Below, piece after piece: positions 1 to 12,440 of a DNA stretch of 64,000 nucleotides (positions within the stretch are counted from its first letter, which is position 1; every line of letters begins with the position of its first letter). The notes below the pieces were generated by a model. The model was not told the DNA's origin. It worked only from the letters and a program-made list of their open reading frames with translations, and did no database searches. Location of the stretch: NCBI GenBank assembly GCA_034509425.1, contig JAVTVJ010000040.1:2597501-2661500 (forward strand). Direction: 5' to 3'. A program made the position numbers and the translations under genes. The stretch is from Eopsaltria australis (Eukaryota > Chordata > Aves > Passeriformes > Petroicidae).

Positions 1-1175
1 CTCTTTGAATGACTTTGCATTTACTTTTAGTAAAGGAGCAAGTCATGCAAATACATAAACCCCCGGTTTGCCTGCCTCTGGCCTCACACTGCCTCAGCTG
101 GACAGAGAGGAATGCTGCTCCCTGTTCCTCTGTGCTGGGCACTGAGGGTGGATGTACCACATGGAACCTGGTTGGACATGCCTAATCCAAGTGTGCTTCA
201 TCTCAGCCCAGAAAATACCTCTATGAGGGACTGTTTCCATCCTGTGTCTACACAGAAGTAAAAATCTACAATACATCCCACTGTGGGGGGCAGTGAGTGA
301 GCAGCTCTGAGGTTCTTAGGTGCTATCCAACACAATTTTTTTTGCTACCTGGGATGGGACATATAGGGCTCAAGATAATGTTTGACCAGAGTTTGCTAAG
401 GGGAACCTCTTACACCTGTTTAGCTATTGTTGGTCGTGATGTTGACTTATTCACCCTGGATGCAGGTTTATTTATTCCCTTACCCACTCCCTCTCATGCT
501 CAAGAGTAAACATGACAATTTGAGAGCTTGTTGAAGGCTGGGTTTGTCTTCTGCAGTTGGCTGTGCTGTGTAGCACTTGGTGGTGTTTTCCCTTGGAGAA
601 CTATGATGAAAGCACTGGCCCTGAGCCTAATCTGGTATTTGGGCTCTGCATTGCTGCTGTCCCAGTACTTTGGGAACCATCTTGTGGAGATAATTAACAA
701 TTACACCTTTTCTCTCTTTCCCTCTGAGAGACAGTTTGTGGAGGAAACACCGGCACCTTCCCCTTCACCTCCTGCAGGGCAGTTGCTTTCCACCTTGTTA
801 GAATGACTCCAGTATTTTGAGCTCTCCTGGGTAATCAGAATGTTCACATCAGTGTGTCTCAAGAATCTGTATCCAGCTTTTTCTAGGATTAACTGAGAAT
901 TTAGGAATACTATACAGGGATATGCCCTGAGGCTGTGTGGTCATGGGTGGCAAGGTGTCTAGAGCAGTTTTTACCTCTGGTGGTGTGGGACCTGACCCCA
1001 AACAAGTGCAGGATTCTGAAAAAGTGACAGTACGTTCGAGAAAAGGATGCTCCGGTTGTGCTAAACGGACGCAGCTTCTCACACTGTGCTGGGCCTGGCC
1101 TAACCCTGCCAAGAACTGTTCAGCACCCTTAAAGGGCAGAGATGGTCTCTGGGTCTGAAGACAACAAAAAGCACC
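1..1175. other. Intergenic, no gene recognised
   Basis: Only short open frames without recognisable domains are present. In the conserved gene order PDSS2 should lie to the left on the same strand as BEND3, but I see no PDSS2 exon here, so its 3' end is probably outside the window. Confidence 0.5.
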
Positions 1176-2440
1176 ATGACTAAGCCAAAGACCCACCTCT
1201 CAACTCTATCAGTTACCCCTATAATCAAGAAGAAACAGTGGAAGCAGAAGTCAATTCCCTCAGTCAGGGAAAAATCTTCGCCCAAGAGGGAGCAGGAGGA
1301 GGAATTGGAGAGGCAGCCTGCTGTGCAGCAGAACAATCACATGAACAGGAGGGGAAAGAGATAGAAATCATGAACAAGGCCAAAATCATTAACTCCTTAT
1401 CCCTGAGTAAGCTGCAAGATACACATAAATATTATAGCCATCAGCCTGGTGAGCTAATTATCAGCTGGCTGCTGCAGTGCTGTGGTACTGGAGCCAACAG
1501 TCAGGAATTAGAGAGCAAGGAAGCCCAGCAGCTGGGATCCCTCATGAGGGACTGGGGCTTCAACAAAAGGATTGGAAAAGGAGCAAAAATCAAGAGCCTC
1601 TGAAGGCAGCTTGTGTTGAGTGTGAAGGAGAAGTATCCCTTTGAGAAAGGTCTTGTAAGCTATTAAGGCAGGAGTGGACAACCACTGAGAGTAGTATCCA
1701 GTGTGTGAGGGAATTAGCAGTGGTAGAGTATAAACTCTACAGCAGCCTGGCATCAACAACCAGGCATCTAAAGACCCGGATGAAATCCAGTGCCTGTGGT
1801 CCCTGTGGTGGAAGTTTGTGTGGAGCACATTGTATGCCAGCACCTGGTGCTTGTGACTTGGCCAGATGTCATGGCCCCAGCTGTGGGTAGATTGGCCAGT
1901 CTGCTCCAGCACTCAAAGAGAATCTCTCCCTCCCACCCCTGCAGCCTGTGTCTCAGCTGAGGAGAGACTGTCCCAAACAGCTCCAGCTATTCAAAGACCA
2001 TGTGTCTCCCTCCTTCTCCCTTCCAGCCACCACCTAGGCTGGCAAGGGAGCTGTTCTCTGCTCAGGGGGGAGGGTACCATGCAAATATCTGTGTGCCACC
2101 CTGTGTTCTGCCTGCATTACCGTGAGGAGAGCGTGGGGCAGTGGGATGCCTCAGATGTGGAAGCTGGGGTATGGAATTGCAAGGACTTTGGTGGCCAAGA
2201 AGGGCCCATACAGGAGAATGATCACTCTGGTTGCTATTGAGCAGTTCCCCAGGCAGTGCAGAAGGACTGATGCTGCCTTTGACCCCAGTGAGGAACTTCT
2301 GGTTTGCAGAAAAAGGATCAGATAATGAATATACCATCCAGGAACTGAGGGGCCGTGCCTCTGGCCAGGTGGAGGAAAAGGTTTACCAGATTTATTGGAC
2401 TGCATGGATTTGATGGCCTGGCACACCTGATCAGCTGGAT
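1176..2440 (+). mobile_element. Degraded endogenous retrovirus fragment (gag-pro remnant)
   Basis: Three plus-strand stretches resemble translated avian endogenous retrovirus Gag and the start of the protease region: about 1180-1610, 1690-1900 and 2160-2440. They lie in different frames, so at least two frameshifts separate them, and stop codons interrupt each. The similarity stops before a protease active-site triplet, and no envelope, polymerase or recognisable long terminal repeat is visible around it. This is therefore an old, non-functional, truncated copy. The assignment rests on general resemblance to passerine and other bird retroviral Gag proteins, not on a database search, and the class is uncertain. 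Confidence 0.45.
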
Positions 2441-5400
2441 TTGCTTCTCTTAATGTAACCCTCCACGTGCCTTGCCTTATTGGCAATAAAGAATGCACAC
2501 ATGGCCCATATTTGACTTAGTGTTAAACTTGACAGAAGTTGCTGAAAGATTGAAAAGCTCTTTTTGGCTTAATGGAAACATTAAGGAAACATTCTCTGGA
2601 GCTGCTGGGGAGTGCTTCTTGCCCCAAGCAGTGCTAAGGATGCCAGACCAGTGCTCTCAGGGGTACACCTGCTGGTGAGATCTCCCCATGGCTTTTTCTT
2701 CTGAGCAGTACTTGAATTTTCATCAGCACAAAAGGCCAACTCAGGCAACTGTGCCATGCTGCAGATTTGTCAAGGAAGTGGCTTCTGGGTCAGAGCACTG
2801 GCTGTCACTACTCTTGTCTGCTACTTCAATCTCACAAAAGAGTGAGGCACCAAACTTTCTTTATTCTTTGTAGTCTTCAAAGCCTTTTACCTGCACAGTG
2901 TCTTACAAAAAAATAAAGAGCTAAAGCTTTTCAGTCTCTCAAAGCAGTTCAAAGGAAAGAATATTTTCCAGTTCTGAAAGTCATCTGTTTTGACAGTCTT
3001 TGAATTAAATTATCTTTTTTTTTTTTCTTCACCTTTTGGAAAGCAATCCCTAAAATGTATTAATTATTTACATAATTATCATTCACGTGTTTCTATTTTA
3101 GGCTAAGCCTATTTTTCTAAAGCTAAGAGAAAGTGGCCATTAAGCTGAAACTCTTATAGCAAATGCTTTTACAATAAGCAAAAAGATAAGTACAGAGCTT
3201 GCTGTGGATTGTGAAGGGGAGAAGAGGGTGACAAACAAATTGGCATCGATACACCAAAGCCTCGTGCAGTCACCTTTGTCCCCCTTCATGCACTTGCACT
3301 TGTGCGTGACTCTGCCCGCAGCTCCTGGCGTTGCTGCCGCGTTCCCAGCCCCCGACAGCAGCCGGAGAATGCTCGGGCTCCCCCCTGTGTAAGAGATTCC
3401 TTCTCTGCAGTGCGTGAAGTCGACTTTAATTCATGCCTATTTGCAAAATGCTTTTGTCAGTGTGCATCTCTTGAGGAAAGGCAACCTTTTTCTCCAAAAT
3501 AGAAATAGCAACGAGACAGTTTACCTACTAAACTGGAAAGCAGTGTTCTACCGACTTCACATGGTGAAATTGCAAGTCTGTCTGCAAGAGAAAAGAGGGA
3601 TCACATCATAGGAGAACATTCCTCTTGGCCAATAGTGACAGGCAGGTGTCCCATTGGTAACTAAAACCGTAGTTCTCAGATTTATCTGATTTTTAAGAAA
3701 TTTCTATGTTAAATTCCATTTGAGGCATATTTTGATATATTGTATAGGAGAATTGCAATTTTGCAGCAGCATTATAAAAAGTCTTACTTTGAAATTTCCT
3801 TCTTTACTCTATTCCACTTTGTCTTCCTCCCTTCACCCCTTGTCCCAAATATCAGAGACTGAAAATACTCTATTTTATTATTAGAACAATGGTCATCATT
3901 TTTAATTTTAAACTTGTACATAAGAGTGAATCTTTTACTTGCAACAAAAACAGTATCTTAAAACAAGAATTTTTTTATGCCTTCAATGATGACAGCAAAT
4001 GACTGGCCTCAATTGTAAGGTTCAAATTTTAGCAGTTATTAAATGTCAAATTATAAAAATTAAATGTTATGCAGAAGCCATTAGAAAAATCTAAAACAAG
4101 TACCAATAGATTAGATTAAATTTTTCCCCCAGAAAAAAATATGAACACTTATTTTAAAAACCTTTACTCTCTGCAGAGGAGCGTGATGGTTTTTCTATGT
4201 GACCAGCTTATCCGAAACACAGTGTGGTTAGGAAATGAGGCATTTTTCCCTCTTGGCTAGTTTTGATGAAAGCTCTCCAAGTTGCACATTGTGTCTGAAC
4301 ATTTCTTCATTCATAGCATGTGCCCATCGAAAACTGTTTTCTGTTTGCAGCATTTCAGCTGTACTATTTATAAGCTCGTTGAACAATGCTACTAGAGGCT
4401 GTAAAAGGTGTGTATTTCATATGCAAATCACTAGCAATAATTTTCTACAATTACACTTAGTTGCTTGCATCATTATTTTCATAAAAATGGGTTTAGCAGG
4501 AGAACATTACAGAAAAAAATGTCAGTATTAGTAAGATTTATTTTTAATCAAATGATTTTATTTATATCCAAAGTATAAAAACTGTGAATGTCCCTACCTC
4601 TGCTCACATGCTGTAAGACCACAAGCCATATACACAGCTTTTAGATGGAATATGCTAAGCTATCTTTGCAGAAAAATAAACAGGGTTTAAACATCTAGTA
4701 TTTCTTAAAGATGACTGCTGCTGCTAAAAGTGGTCACATTACTAATGATTGGAAGTACTTCTTACATAAACTTTTATGAAAATTAATTGCTTTCAATCAC
4801 ATTATATTGTAATAATCACTAAGCAGGTAGTTTTTTTTGCTTCTTGTAAACCCAGGTCCCCACACCTACAGTTTTTATTAAAAACTCAGTCCAGATTGAC
4901 TTTTCACCAATTCCAAAGGGAAATTCCTGTTGGATAAAATGCATTCACCTTTTAAATTCATTATTGTTCTCAAAGTCACTACTGTACAGTATGACAAGGT
5001 TATACTAGATGGGTTATAAGTAAGTGGATTAAGGCATCGAGTAGCCATGACCCAGGGAGCCATGTTAATACAAATTCAGAAGGGAAGATTCCCATCCACC
5101 CAAAGAGCAAGCAGGAGTAGCTTCCCAACAGTAGTGAGGGTAAAGACTGAGAAGGGAGCGTCCCTAGGTGCTTCTAAGATAGCGACTTTTTTTTTGTGAA
5201 AAGGACTGTGTAACACGTTGGCCATGACAGAAGCAGCTGGAATTAAAAAAAATCTAGAAAGGCTGATTCAGTTTTGGGACCTGCAACAAAGAGGATTCCT
5301 ACAATCTGAATACTGCTACTTTGATTTAAGAAAAGCAGATGTTTACAGACAAAAAAAAAAAAAAAAAAAAGCTAAATCATCCAGCTGGGTTCTCAAAGAA

Positions 5401-6925
5401 ACCTAGTTTTCTACACTGCTTCACAGTTCTTTTTTTCCAATATTGTTGCAAGCATTTGAACTTACATATCTAAATGAGGTATGAGTCTATGCAAGTGGTC
5501 CAAGATATTCTTTCTCCGTATAGTGGGCAAGATATGGAGCTGAGTGTTAAGCACACAAAGGAGAGTGTGCTGTTTGTTCTTGATTGGGAGATGTAGATGT
5601 CTTTGAGAGAAAGGACTTTCCAGGCTGTATTTACCTCTTCTGGATGTAAAACAGAACTTGGCAAACAGACCTTTATGGGATAAATGTTTGATCGTTCGGG
5701 GATAGTTATGGTGTCGATAATAGGATGACTGTGCATTAAGTAAGCATTACTTCCTTTTAAATGCAAAGCTGCAAAATAGCTCACAATGGCGCAGTTCTTG
5801 GCTGAACTAACATCGAGTAAAGAGAACTGCGATTTCATTGCCAAGAGATTAAAAGAGGCTTATGCTTCCAAGAGTGAAGTTGCTCAGATTTGTCAGTTTT
5901 TAAACAGTTATAGATGCAACTGATGTCTAAGTAAACTGCTGCAGCACAGAAGGAGAATTTCAGTTGCTCACTGGGTTGAGTTACTCTATTCTTGAAGCTC
6001 CTTTACATTTCTATGCTACTCTTCCACTGTGGCTTCGATCTTATTTTTATTTTAAACTTTTATATAAAATTCTTCTTCCTTTGGTGCTCAAGTGTTACAT
6101 ATCTGCTGTCTTGCCAGTACACTCTGCTGCTACTTCAGGCTAGAAAAGGGTTTTCTTATAATGAGTGTTCACTTTTTTGAAACTTTGTGAGCTAAACTCT
6201 GAAGATTTCCAACCCACATGCACTTGGAGATGAACCAACTTGTTTTTAAAATCAAAAGATGCCATTTATATTCTCTATTTTGATATCCTTGATTCAGCAA
6301 GCAACACAATTATACTTCCTGCCCATCTCTGTAAAATCTAGCTAAACAGCAAATTTTGAAGTTTCCAGTGGCATATATCGTTGTATCTCAGAACAAGAAG
6401 CAGTGTTGCTATAAAATTAAAAACCCCCAGAGTACCATGTAACAATTCTGTTTCTTGAGGGGAAAAAAAAAGGCAATTATATTAACTGGCACTCTAAACC
6501 AGTGTTTCCCAGCTAGTGTAGTATTTTGCTGGCAGAACCCTCCAACACTGCTTGCAGCCACAGGAAGTTTAAAAATATAAATAAAGTTCAGATGTCTGCC
6601 ACTGCTCATTTCTGCCTGGGTTACAGCAATGTATGGATATTGCCCGCAGCATGTTACTTGTTCAGTATTGTTGCCTGTGGGCCAACAGAGGTTCCAAATA
6701 TTCCTGTGCAATGTGTCCATACATGTCCCTTCAGTCTGACTGGCAGTGAAGAGCATGGAGGGAGGTATGCAAAATTTGTTATCAAATTGCTTTATTTGCC
6801 ATTAAATATTTTAGTTTTAAAAAAGTTGAATCATCTTACTGCAAATCAGATTGGTTAATTGGACCGATTTTTTTAATGGTGTCTTTCAGACCCTTTTAAT
6901 TCAAGGCAGAAGATTTTGGAACTAA
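2441..6925. other. Intergenic AT-rich DNA, no gene recognised
   Basis: No exon or repeat family is recognised. There is a pure A tract at about 5351-5370. The stretch at about 4170-4500 is less repetitive than its surroundings and could be a conserved non-coding block, but this cannot be shown without an alignment. Confidence 0.4.
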
Positions 6926-6931
6926 CTTTTC

Positions 6932-6962
<31 letters not shown>

Positions 6963-7053
6963 CTTTTCTTTTCTTTTCTTTTCTTTTCTTTTCTTTTCTT
7001 TTCTTTTCCTTTTCTTTTCTTTCCTTTCTTTTCTTTTTTTGTTCTTTTCTTTC
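6926..7053 (+). repeat. (CTTTT)n pentanucleotide microsatellite
   Basis: About 128 bp of CTTTT units, nearly perfect in the centre and interrupted at both ends by TTTTTT, CC and G substitutions. It is a homopyrimidine/homopurine tract. Array length is likely to vary between individuals. Confidence 0.95.
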
Positions 7054-10000
7054 TCCCAATATATTCAGTCTCTTTGAAGTTTATTTATATCAAATACATA
7101 CCTAAATAATTTAAGGTGAATTCCAAGCTGCCTAATTTAAGTATCTGCCCGATCTGGGTGAGTCAGTGCCCGAGTCAGTGCCAGCCGGACACCCGCGGAC
7201 CCCCTGACGTCCCTCTAGAGGGCAATCCTGCCCGTTTCATCCAGCCCAGCTGAGCCCGAGCCAGCCCGGAGGAACCCGCACTGAATATGAGACTCCATCC
7301 ACTTGGCTGTCCCCGGGGACAAGCGCCCTTCCAGCAAAGGCTGGAACCGCACTCAGGTTAAGGAATTGCACTGCACTCCAGGAAACAGCCGCTTGGCTCT
7401 GGGCTGCCTGCTGCACACACAGTGTGGCTAGCAACACAACAATCACCGAAAGTCAGTCCAAGAGCAGGAGAAAGAAGTCTGGTTACCGATGTGGGCTTGT
7501 CTTTTTGCACAGGGGGCTCGTTTTCCGATTAGAGTCTCAACATAAAATGTATATAAGTTTCAAGGAACTGGCTTCACACCCCACTGTTCCTCATCTCCTT
7601 TCCTTCCGGGCTCCGTGACTCTTGCGTCTGGCTGCAAGGTGGCCTAGTTTCAAGATGCGGTGAAGTGATAGACGATATACTAGTACCATAGCAATTCTTT
7701 TTACAGAATGAAACTACCAAAATTAGTTCCTGCTGAAAGTGCTTTTGACATCTCATGCCACATCTCTGCCTACTGGGTGCTGTAGGCTATTGCAAAGATC
7801 TACAAGAAAGAAGCCTTGCTGAATGTTTCGAGTTGGATTCTTGCTTATCCCAAATGTTTGCAGCACAGGTAGCAAAAAGGCTTCTAAATTTAGGTTCATT
7901 ATTCTGCTCCTTGTCGTCATACCAAGCACCAGCACACTGAGCTGTTCTGGGTCCCAGCTCAGGGACGAGCACTGCCAGCTCTGCCACCTCCCTGCCAGCC
8001 CCCGTGGTTCCTCACCTGTGCCCAGGGGAATCTCTTGCCGGTTAGTTCCTTTGAACTAACTCAGAGAAGGCATTCTCCGGGGAGGGCTGGCACCTCAGAG
8101 TTTCTACAAGTAAAGAGAGCTAAGAGAGCTGCCATAGTCCGCCCTTAGAGAGCTCCATACAGTGCAAACAGTGCTCTCAGCTTCCCTGGGCTTCTGAGCT
8201 CATCAGTGTTGGTGTTATGACCGAAGTCTCGCTGCAGTTTGGTCAAGTCAGTAATGGCCCATCGTATTCGAGAGCAGCGGTGATTTTTTCACTGAACAGT
8301 TCTCTTGCTAGAGCAGCACTACTCCCCTCCCTGGTGACCTGGAATTTTTCAGAGATTGCCGCAGTGTCACAGAGTGGCTTTTGAGCCAAAGGCACAAAGT
8401 GGGGGAGAAGATGAACATTTGAATAAATGACGTGTGTAGCACAAGTTCAAATGGTGAAAAGAAATGGGACTTGTCTGGCTGGGAATCCAATCTAAGCTTG
8501 CTACCTGCATTGCCTGGAGACAACTTGGCTCGCTCCCTTTCCATTGAATACTGTTATTGCAACAATATGCTCGTGCTACTTTATGCTTAGCTGAGGCCCT
8601 TCAGGTCTCCTCCTGGGCTTGAGTCCCTAGTAGCTACAGTGCCTCAGGCCAGCACTATAGAGCAGAAATGAGGTGGAGTTCAAACTGGCAAGTATTTTCT
8701 CAAGGGCTCTGAAATTGAGTTTGGGATTCCACTGGCTTGCTCTTGCCTTATGGTTGCGTTTCCTTAGTCCCACTAAGTAAAGCATTCAAGTAAAATCCAA
8801 CTGAGATCTTGCACTACTTAGCAGCTGGGCCAGGTGTTAAAACACGGTACCCTTTAAAAGAAGTCTCGATTATCCTTACAGTACAGGGAGGGGGCAAACC
8901 AAACTGTAAACTTCCGTGTTCACAGCGCTAACAGGCTCAGAAAAGTCCGCGGGAAGCGCTCTTTATCGCCAAAGACAGAATGATGCGCTAACTGCAGAAC
9001 ACTTGTCTTGTTAATAAATGTATCCTTCGTTGGAGTGATTCATCGGAGGAGTTACAATGCTGGTAGTTCCCGCTTTTAAGGGCTCCTTTTAACAGCTGTC
9101 TATCAACAGCAATGATAAAAGGAGCAGTCAAAGTTAAAATCAACAAACTATTATCTGTTAGGATTATTCATGGAATATGACACTGTAAACACACCAAAAC
9201 TCCCAAATGCTAAATTTAGAAGAGTGACAGAAGTGGAAGAACAAAATTTTAGAGAACTGCTTCTAAAGAAAGCGCCAAAAATCTGAAATGGTGAGGATTT
9301 TTTATTTTAAGAGGCACTCTTGGTATTGTTCAGTTCTGAGGAAACAGCATGTGACTAGGAAAGTGCTGAGCTATTTATGGGGCAGAAGATTTATCTGAGA
9401 TTTTTCCCTGGTTATTTCTCAGTTGCCTTACATGTTTTTGTATTGCTTTTTGATTTAAAAAAAAGTTTGTTTATTTATCTGTTACATTCACAGCACTGCT
9501 CAAAGTTCATGAGTTCTACCTTCACGTTTACTTGCCACTTGCCTGGTGTGTACTTGCCTTGTAACTTCTATCTGATAAATGCTCCATGCTGCGCAGAATC
9601 CATCATCCTTCATGGCACTCTCAGCCCTCACCTACTTATTTAATAATAAACACCTTTTATAAACATCTTTATACTGAACTTCTTTTACTCTGGAGAAAAA
9701 AAAAAGTAAAACAATTACATTATAATTAGAGCACTTGGCTGTGTGCTTTTATTAACAGTAAAATTAATCCATTTATTAGGAACGGCAGCACTGGACGAGT
9801 TCATTGTGTAAGTAAAACATTTCACGCAAAGCTGCCAAGTTCCAAAGGTATGTTACATATAGCCAAAAAACATAACTGCCAAAACTGGCCATAGGTTACA
9901 AAACCAGACTTCGCTCTTCCACTTTTTTTTAAATTTTTTAATATTTGGTTTTCTACAAGCTGTTAGTTGAAAGGGCACGTATGATTTGGCAGACTAATGT

Positions 10001-10229
10001 AATGTCTTATGTGCTCCTGTCAATTTGAGGGAAGATAACATCTACAAGGATACTTAATTAAAAAAGAATGCAATGCCTGTTTTATAAATCACTGCTGCCA
10101 TCTGCCCCCCAAACGCGGAGCATGGAAGCGGTCTTGTGTTTAACCAGCGTGGGAAAAAAGCCTGGATCTGAATTAAACCAACTTACTGAAATAACTTTTT
10201 TCTTTTTAAAGTACAGGCTTAAGTCTAAC
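7054..10229. other. Intergenic DNA upstream of BEND3
   Basis: No coding exon is recognised. A modestly GC-rich patch lies at 7140-7340. An imperfect hairpin with an embedded E-box lies at 9082-9125. The 9000-9900 interval contains homeobox-like and GATA-like words and may hold distal regulatory DNA for BEND3, which is an inference only. Confidence 0.4.
9082..9125. repeat. Imperfect inverted repeat with nested stem
   Basis: The arms GCTCCTTTTA (9082-9091) and TAAAAGGAGC (9116-9125) pair perfectly over 10 bp. A second perfect 5-bp stem, GCTGT (9095-9099) with ACAGC (9106-9110), sits inside with a 6-nt loop. An E-box CAGCTG is at 9093-9098, with a TATC (reverse GATA) at 9101-9104. Confidence 0.85.
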
Positions 10230-12440
10230 GCGGCACCAAACACCGGCGTTTCCTACTTGGCGCTGTGCACAGAAACCCGCGTTAAGGTCACATAAAGGCG
10301 GGCGGGCAGCGCTCCCACGGGTGCCGCAAGCTCCGGGCAGCGCCGGGGGCCGGAGCCTGCCGGGCCGGGGCTGCGTGCGGGTGTCACAGCCCGCGTGTGC
10401 GCGGAGCTCCCGGCGCGTCCCCAGCTCCGCCCGCAGGGCCGCCCCGGGCTGACCCGCGGGCACGCCGGCGTGGGGACGGATTTACGGGATCCACAGCCGG
10501 TGCGCCCGCGGCCGGGGTCTTGGGAAGTGCCGGGCGGTCCCTCCGCCGGCACGGCCGGAGCGTGGCTGTGCCCGGGGATGGCCCGGATCCCCCCGGTTCT
10601 GTCGCAGCCCGGCGGCTGCGGGACGCGAGTGGCGGGTGGGTGCGGGGAAGGCGCGGGGGGGATGCGGGACCGTGTGCCCGCGCGCGGCCACGTGCTCGCC
10701 GCCACCTGCCGTGGGCACGCGCCCCCGCCGCCGCCTCCCCCGCGCGCGCACGTGCGCGGCCCGCCGCCTGACTCTGCGGGGCGCGCGGGCGCCGCGTCCA
10801 CGCGAGACCGCGCGAGCGGCCCGGCCGCGCAAAGGCCGGGGAAGGCGGCGGGAGAAAGCGCGTTTTCCATGCGGCGGCGGCCGCCGGCGGCGAGCGCGCC
10901 CCGTCCCCGCCGGTCCCCGTGCCCGGTCCCGTCACGCGGGGCCGTGTCCCCGTGCGGCGGCAGCCCCACGTGCGGGCGCGGGGTCCCGCGGAGGGCGTGT
11001 CGCGGGGCGGGCGCGCGGCCCCACCGGCGGCGGGGCCTCTGCCCGCGCGGCACCGAGTGGGCGGCGGGGCGCGCGCTGCGCGGGGGCGCGCGGGGTCTCC
11101 AGTGGGAACCGCGCGCGTTCCCAGTGGCAGCGCCGGGGAGGGCGGGGGGTGGGGAGCCAGGGGAGGGGGGAGGAGCGGGCCGCTCTCCCCCCCACCCCCG
11201 CTCCCTCCCTCCCCTGCCCCTGCCCCGGGGCGGCGGGTGGCGCTGGCCGCGGCGGGTCGGGGCTCAGTGTCCTTGTGCGGAAATGACACACGGTCCCGTC
11301 ACGTCACGCGAGAGCGCAGCGCGCGGACCCTCGCACACAAAGAGCGGGGGGGAAGCGCGGGCACCAGCGGCGGCCGCTCCAGCCGCCCCCGCTGCCCCGG
11401 GGCTCCCGTGGCCCCGCGCGGAGCAGAGGTAAGTCTCACTGCCGCCGCTGGCGGGGACGGGCTCCGCTCCACGCACCCCACGGCGAGCGGGGAGCGCCGC
11501 CCCGGCGGGTGGGGGAGGAACGGGGAGGGGGGGCCGAGCGGGGGGGGCGCGGGAGGCGCGGGGCCGGCCCCTCCCCCGGCCGCCCGCGGGCCGGGGCCGC
11601 GCCGCCGGGGCCGAGCGGGCGGGGGGCTCTTTGTTCGCCGCTCCGAACGGCGCTGCGGCGGCGCGGGTCGCGCGCGCCCGGCCCGGGTGCCTCCATCCGC
11701 GGGGCTGGGGGAGGGGGACGACGGGGAGCGGGGCGAGAGTGGAGCGGTCACGCCGCCGTCACCTCCAGCCACACCGTAACCCCTTCCCCCCCTCCCCCCG
11801 CGCGCCGGCCACATAGATCCGCCCGGGCAGGGTTCGGACCGGAAGCACCAACCGCCGCCGCCGCCTCGGGCTCGTGGGTCTGACCGCGGAAGCGGCCGCG
11901 GCCGCGCCGCGTGCGGGGCGCACGGGGCGTCCCTCGCCGCAGCGCCCGCCCCCGGGCGGGGCCTGGCGCCGCCGCCGCCGCGCGCGCCGCTCCCACGTGG
12001 CGGCCGCTTCGCCGCCCCTCGGTGGGCGCGGGGGGAGCCCCGGCCGCGCGCGCGCCCCCGGACACCGGCACCGGCCGCCCCCGCCACGGGCCCGCCCGGG
12101 CACCGCCCCGGGGATGCGCGGTGCCGCGCGCCCCCGGGAGCCAGCGCCGGGGTCAGGGTCCCGCCCGCCCTATCACACACGGCGGGAGGAGCGGCGGGCG
12201 AGTGGTTCCGCTGGAATTCGTGCCGGTCCTTGCTGGGTCGCGCTCGGAGGGGCCCGGTGAAGGGCACTGCAGGGGAACGGGCCGCCCCTGCCCCCATCAT
12301 CTCCCCCGGGTCACCCGCGGCTTCCCCTGCCCTGACCGCCCGCTGCCTCCGCCCACATCACCGCTCGCTGCCCCTGCCCCGATCGCCGCCCGCTTCCCCT
12401 GCCCCGCTCGCCCGCTGCCTCTACCCTACTTTTCCCTGCG
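10230..12440 (+). promoter_or_regulatory. BEND3: BEND3 promoter CpG island
   Basis: About 2.2 kb of very GC- and CpG-rich sequence stands out sharply from AT-rich flanks. It precedes the first BEND3 coding exon and contains a strong plus-strand splice donor (GTAAGT) at 11429. Four perfect CACGTG E-boxes lie at 10689, 10749, 10967 and 11994, a near-CRE TCACGTCA is at about 11300, and long G runs occur at 11130-11170 and 11510-11560. No TATA box is evident, as expected for a broad housekeeping-type promoter. Many long overlapping frames cross this island on both strands; they result from the low frequency of stop codons in GC-rich DNA. Confidence 0.8.
11250..11428 (+). other. BEND3: BEND3 non-coding first exon (putative)
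   Basis: The 3' boundary is a consensus donor, GCAGAG then GTAAGT, with the intron starting at 11429. The 5' end is a guess within the CpG island because no transcript data are available. The next supported exon begins at 19698, giving a first intron of about 8.3 kb. Other non-coding exons or start sites could exist. Confidence 0.45.

Noticed and set aside
1..10000. Search for PDSS2 terminal exons
   Set aside because: PDSS2 should lie to the left by synteny, but no segment translates to its conserved C-terminus on the plus strand.
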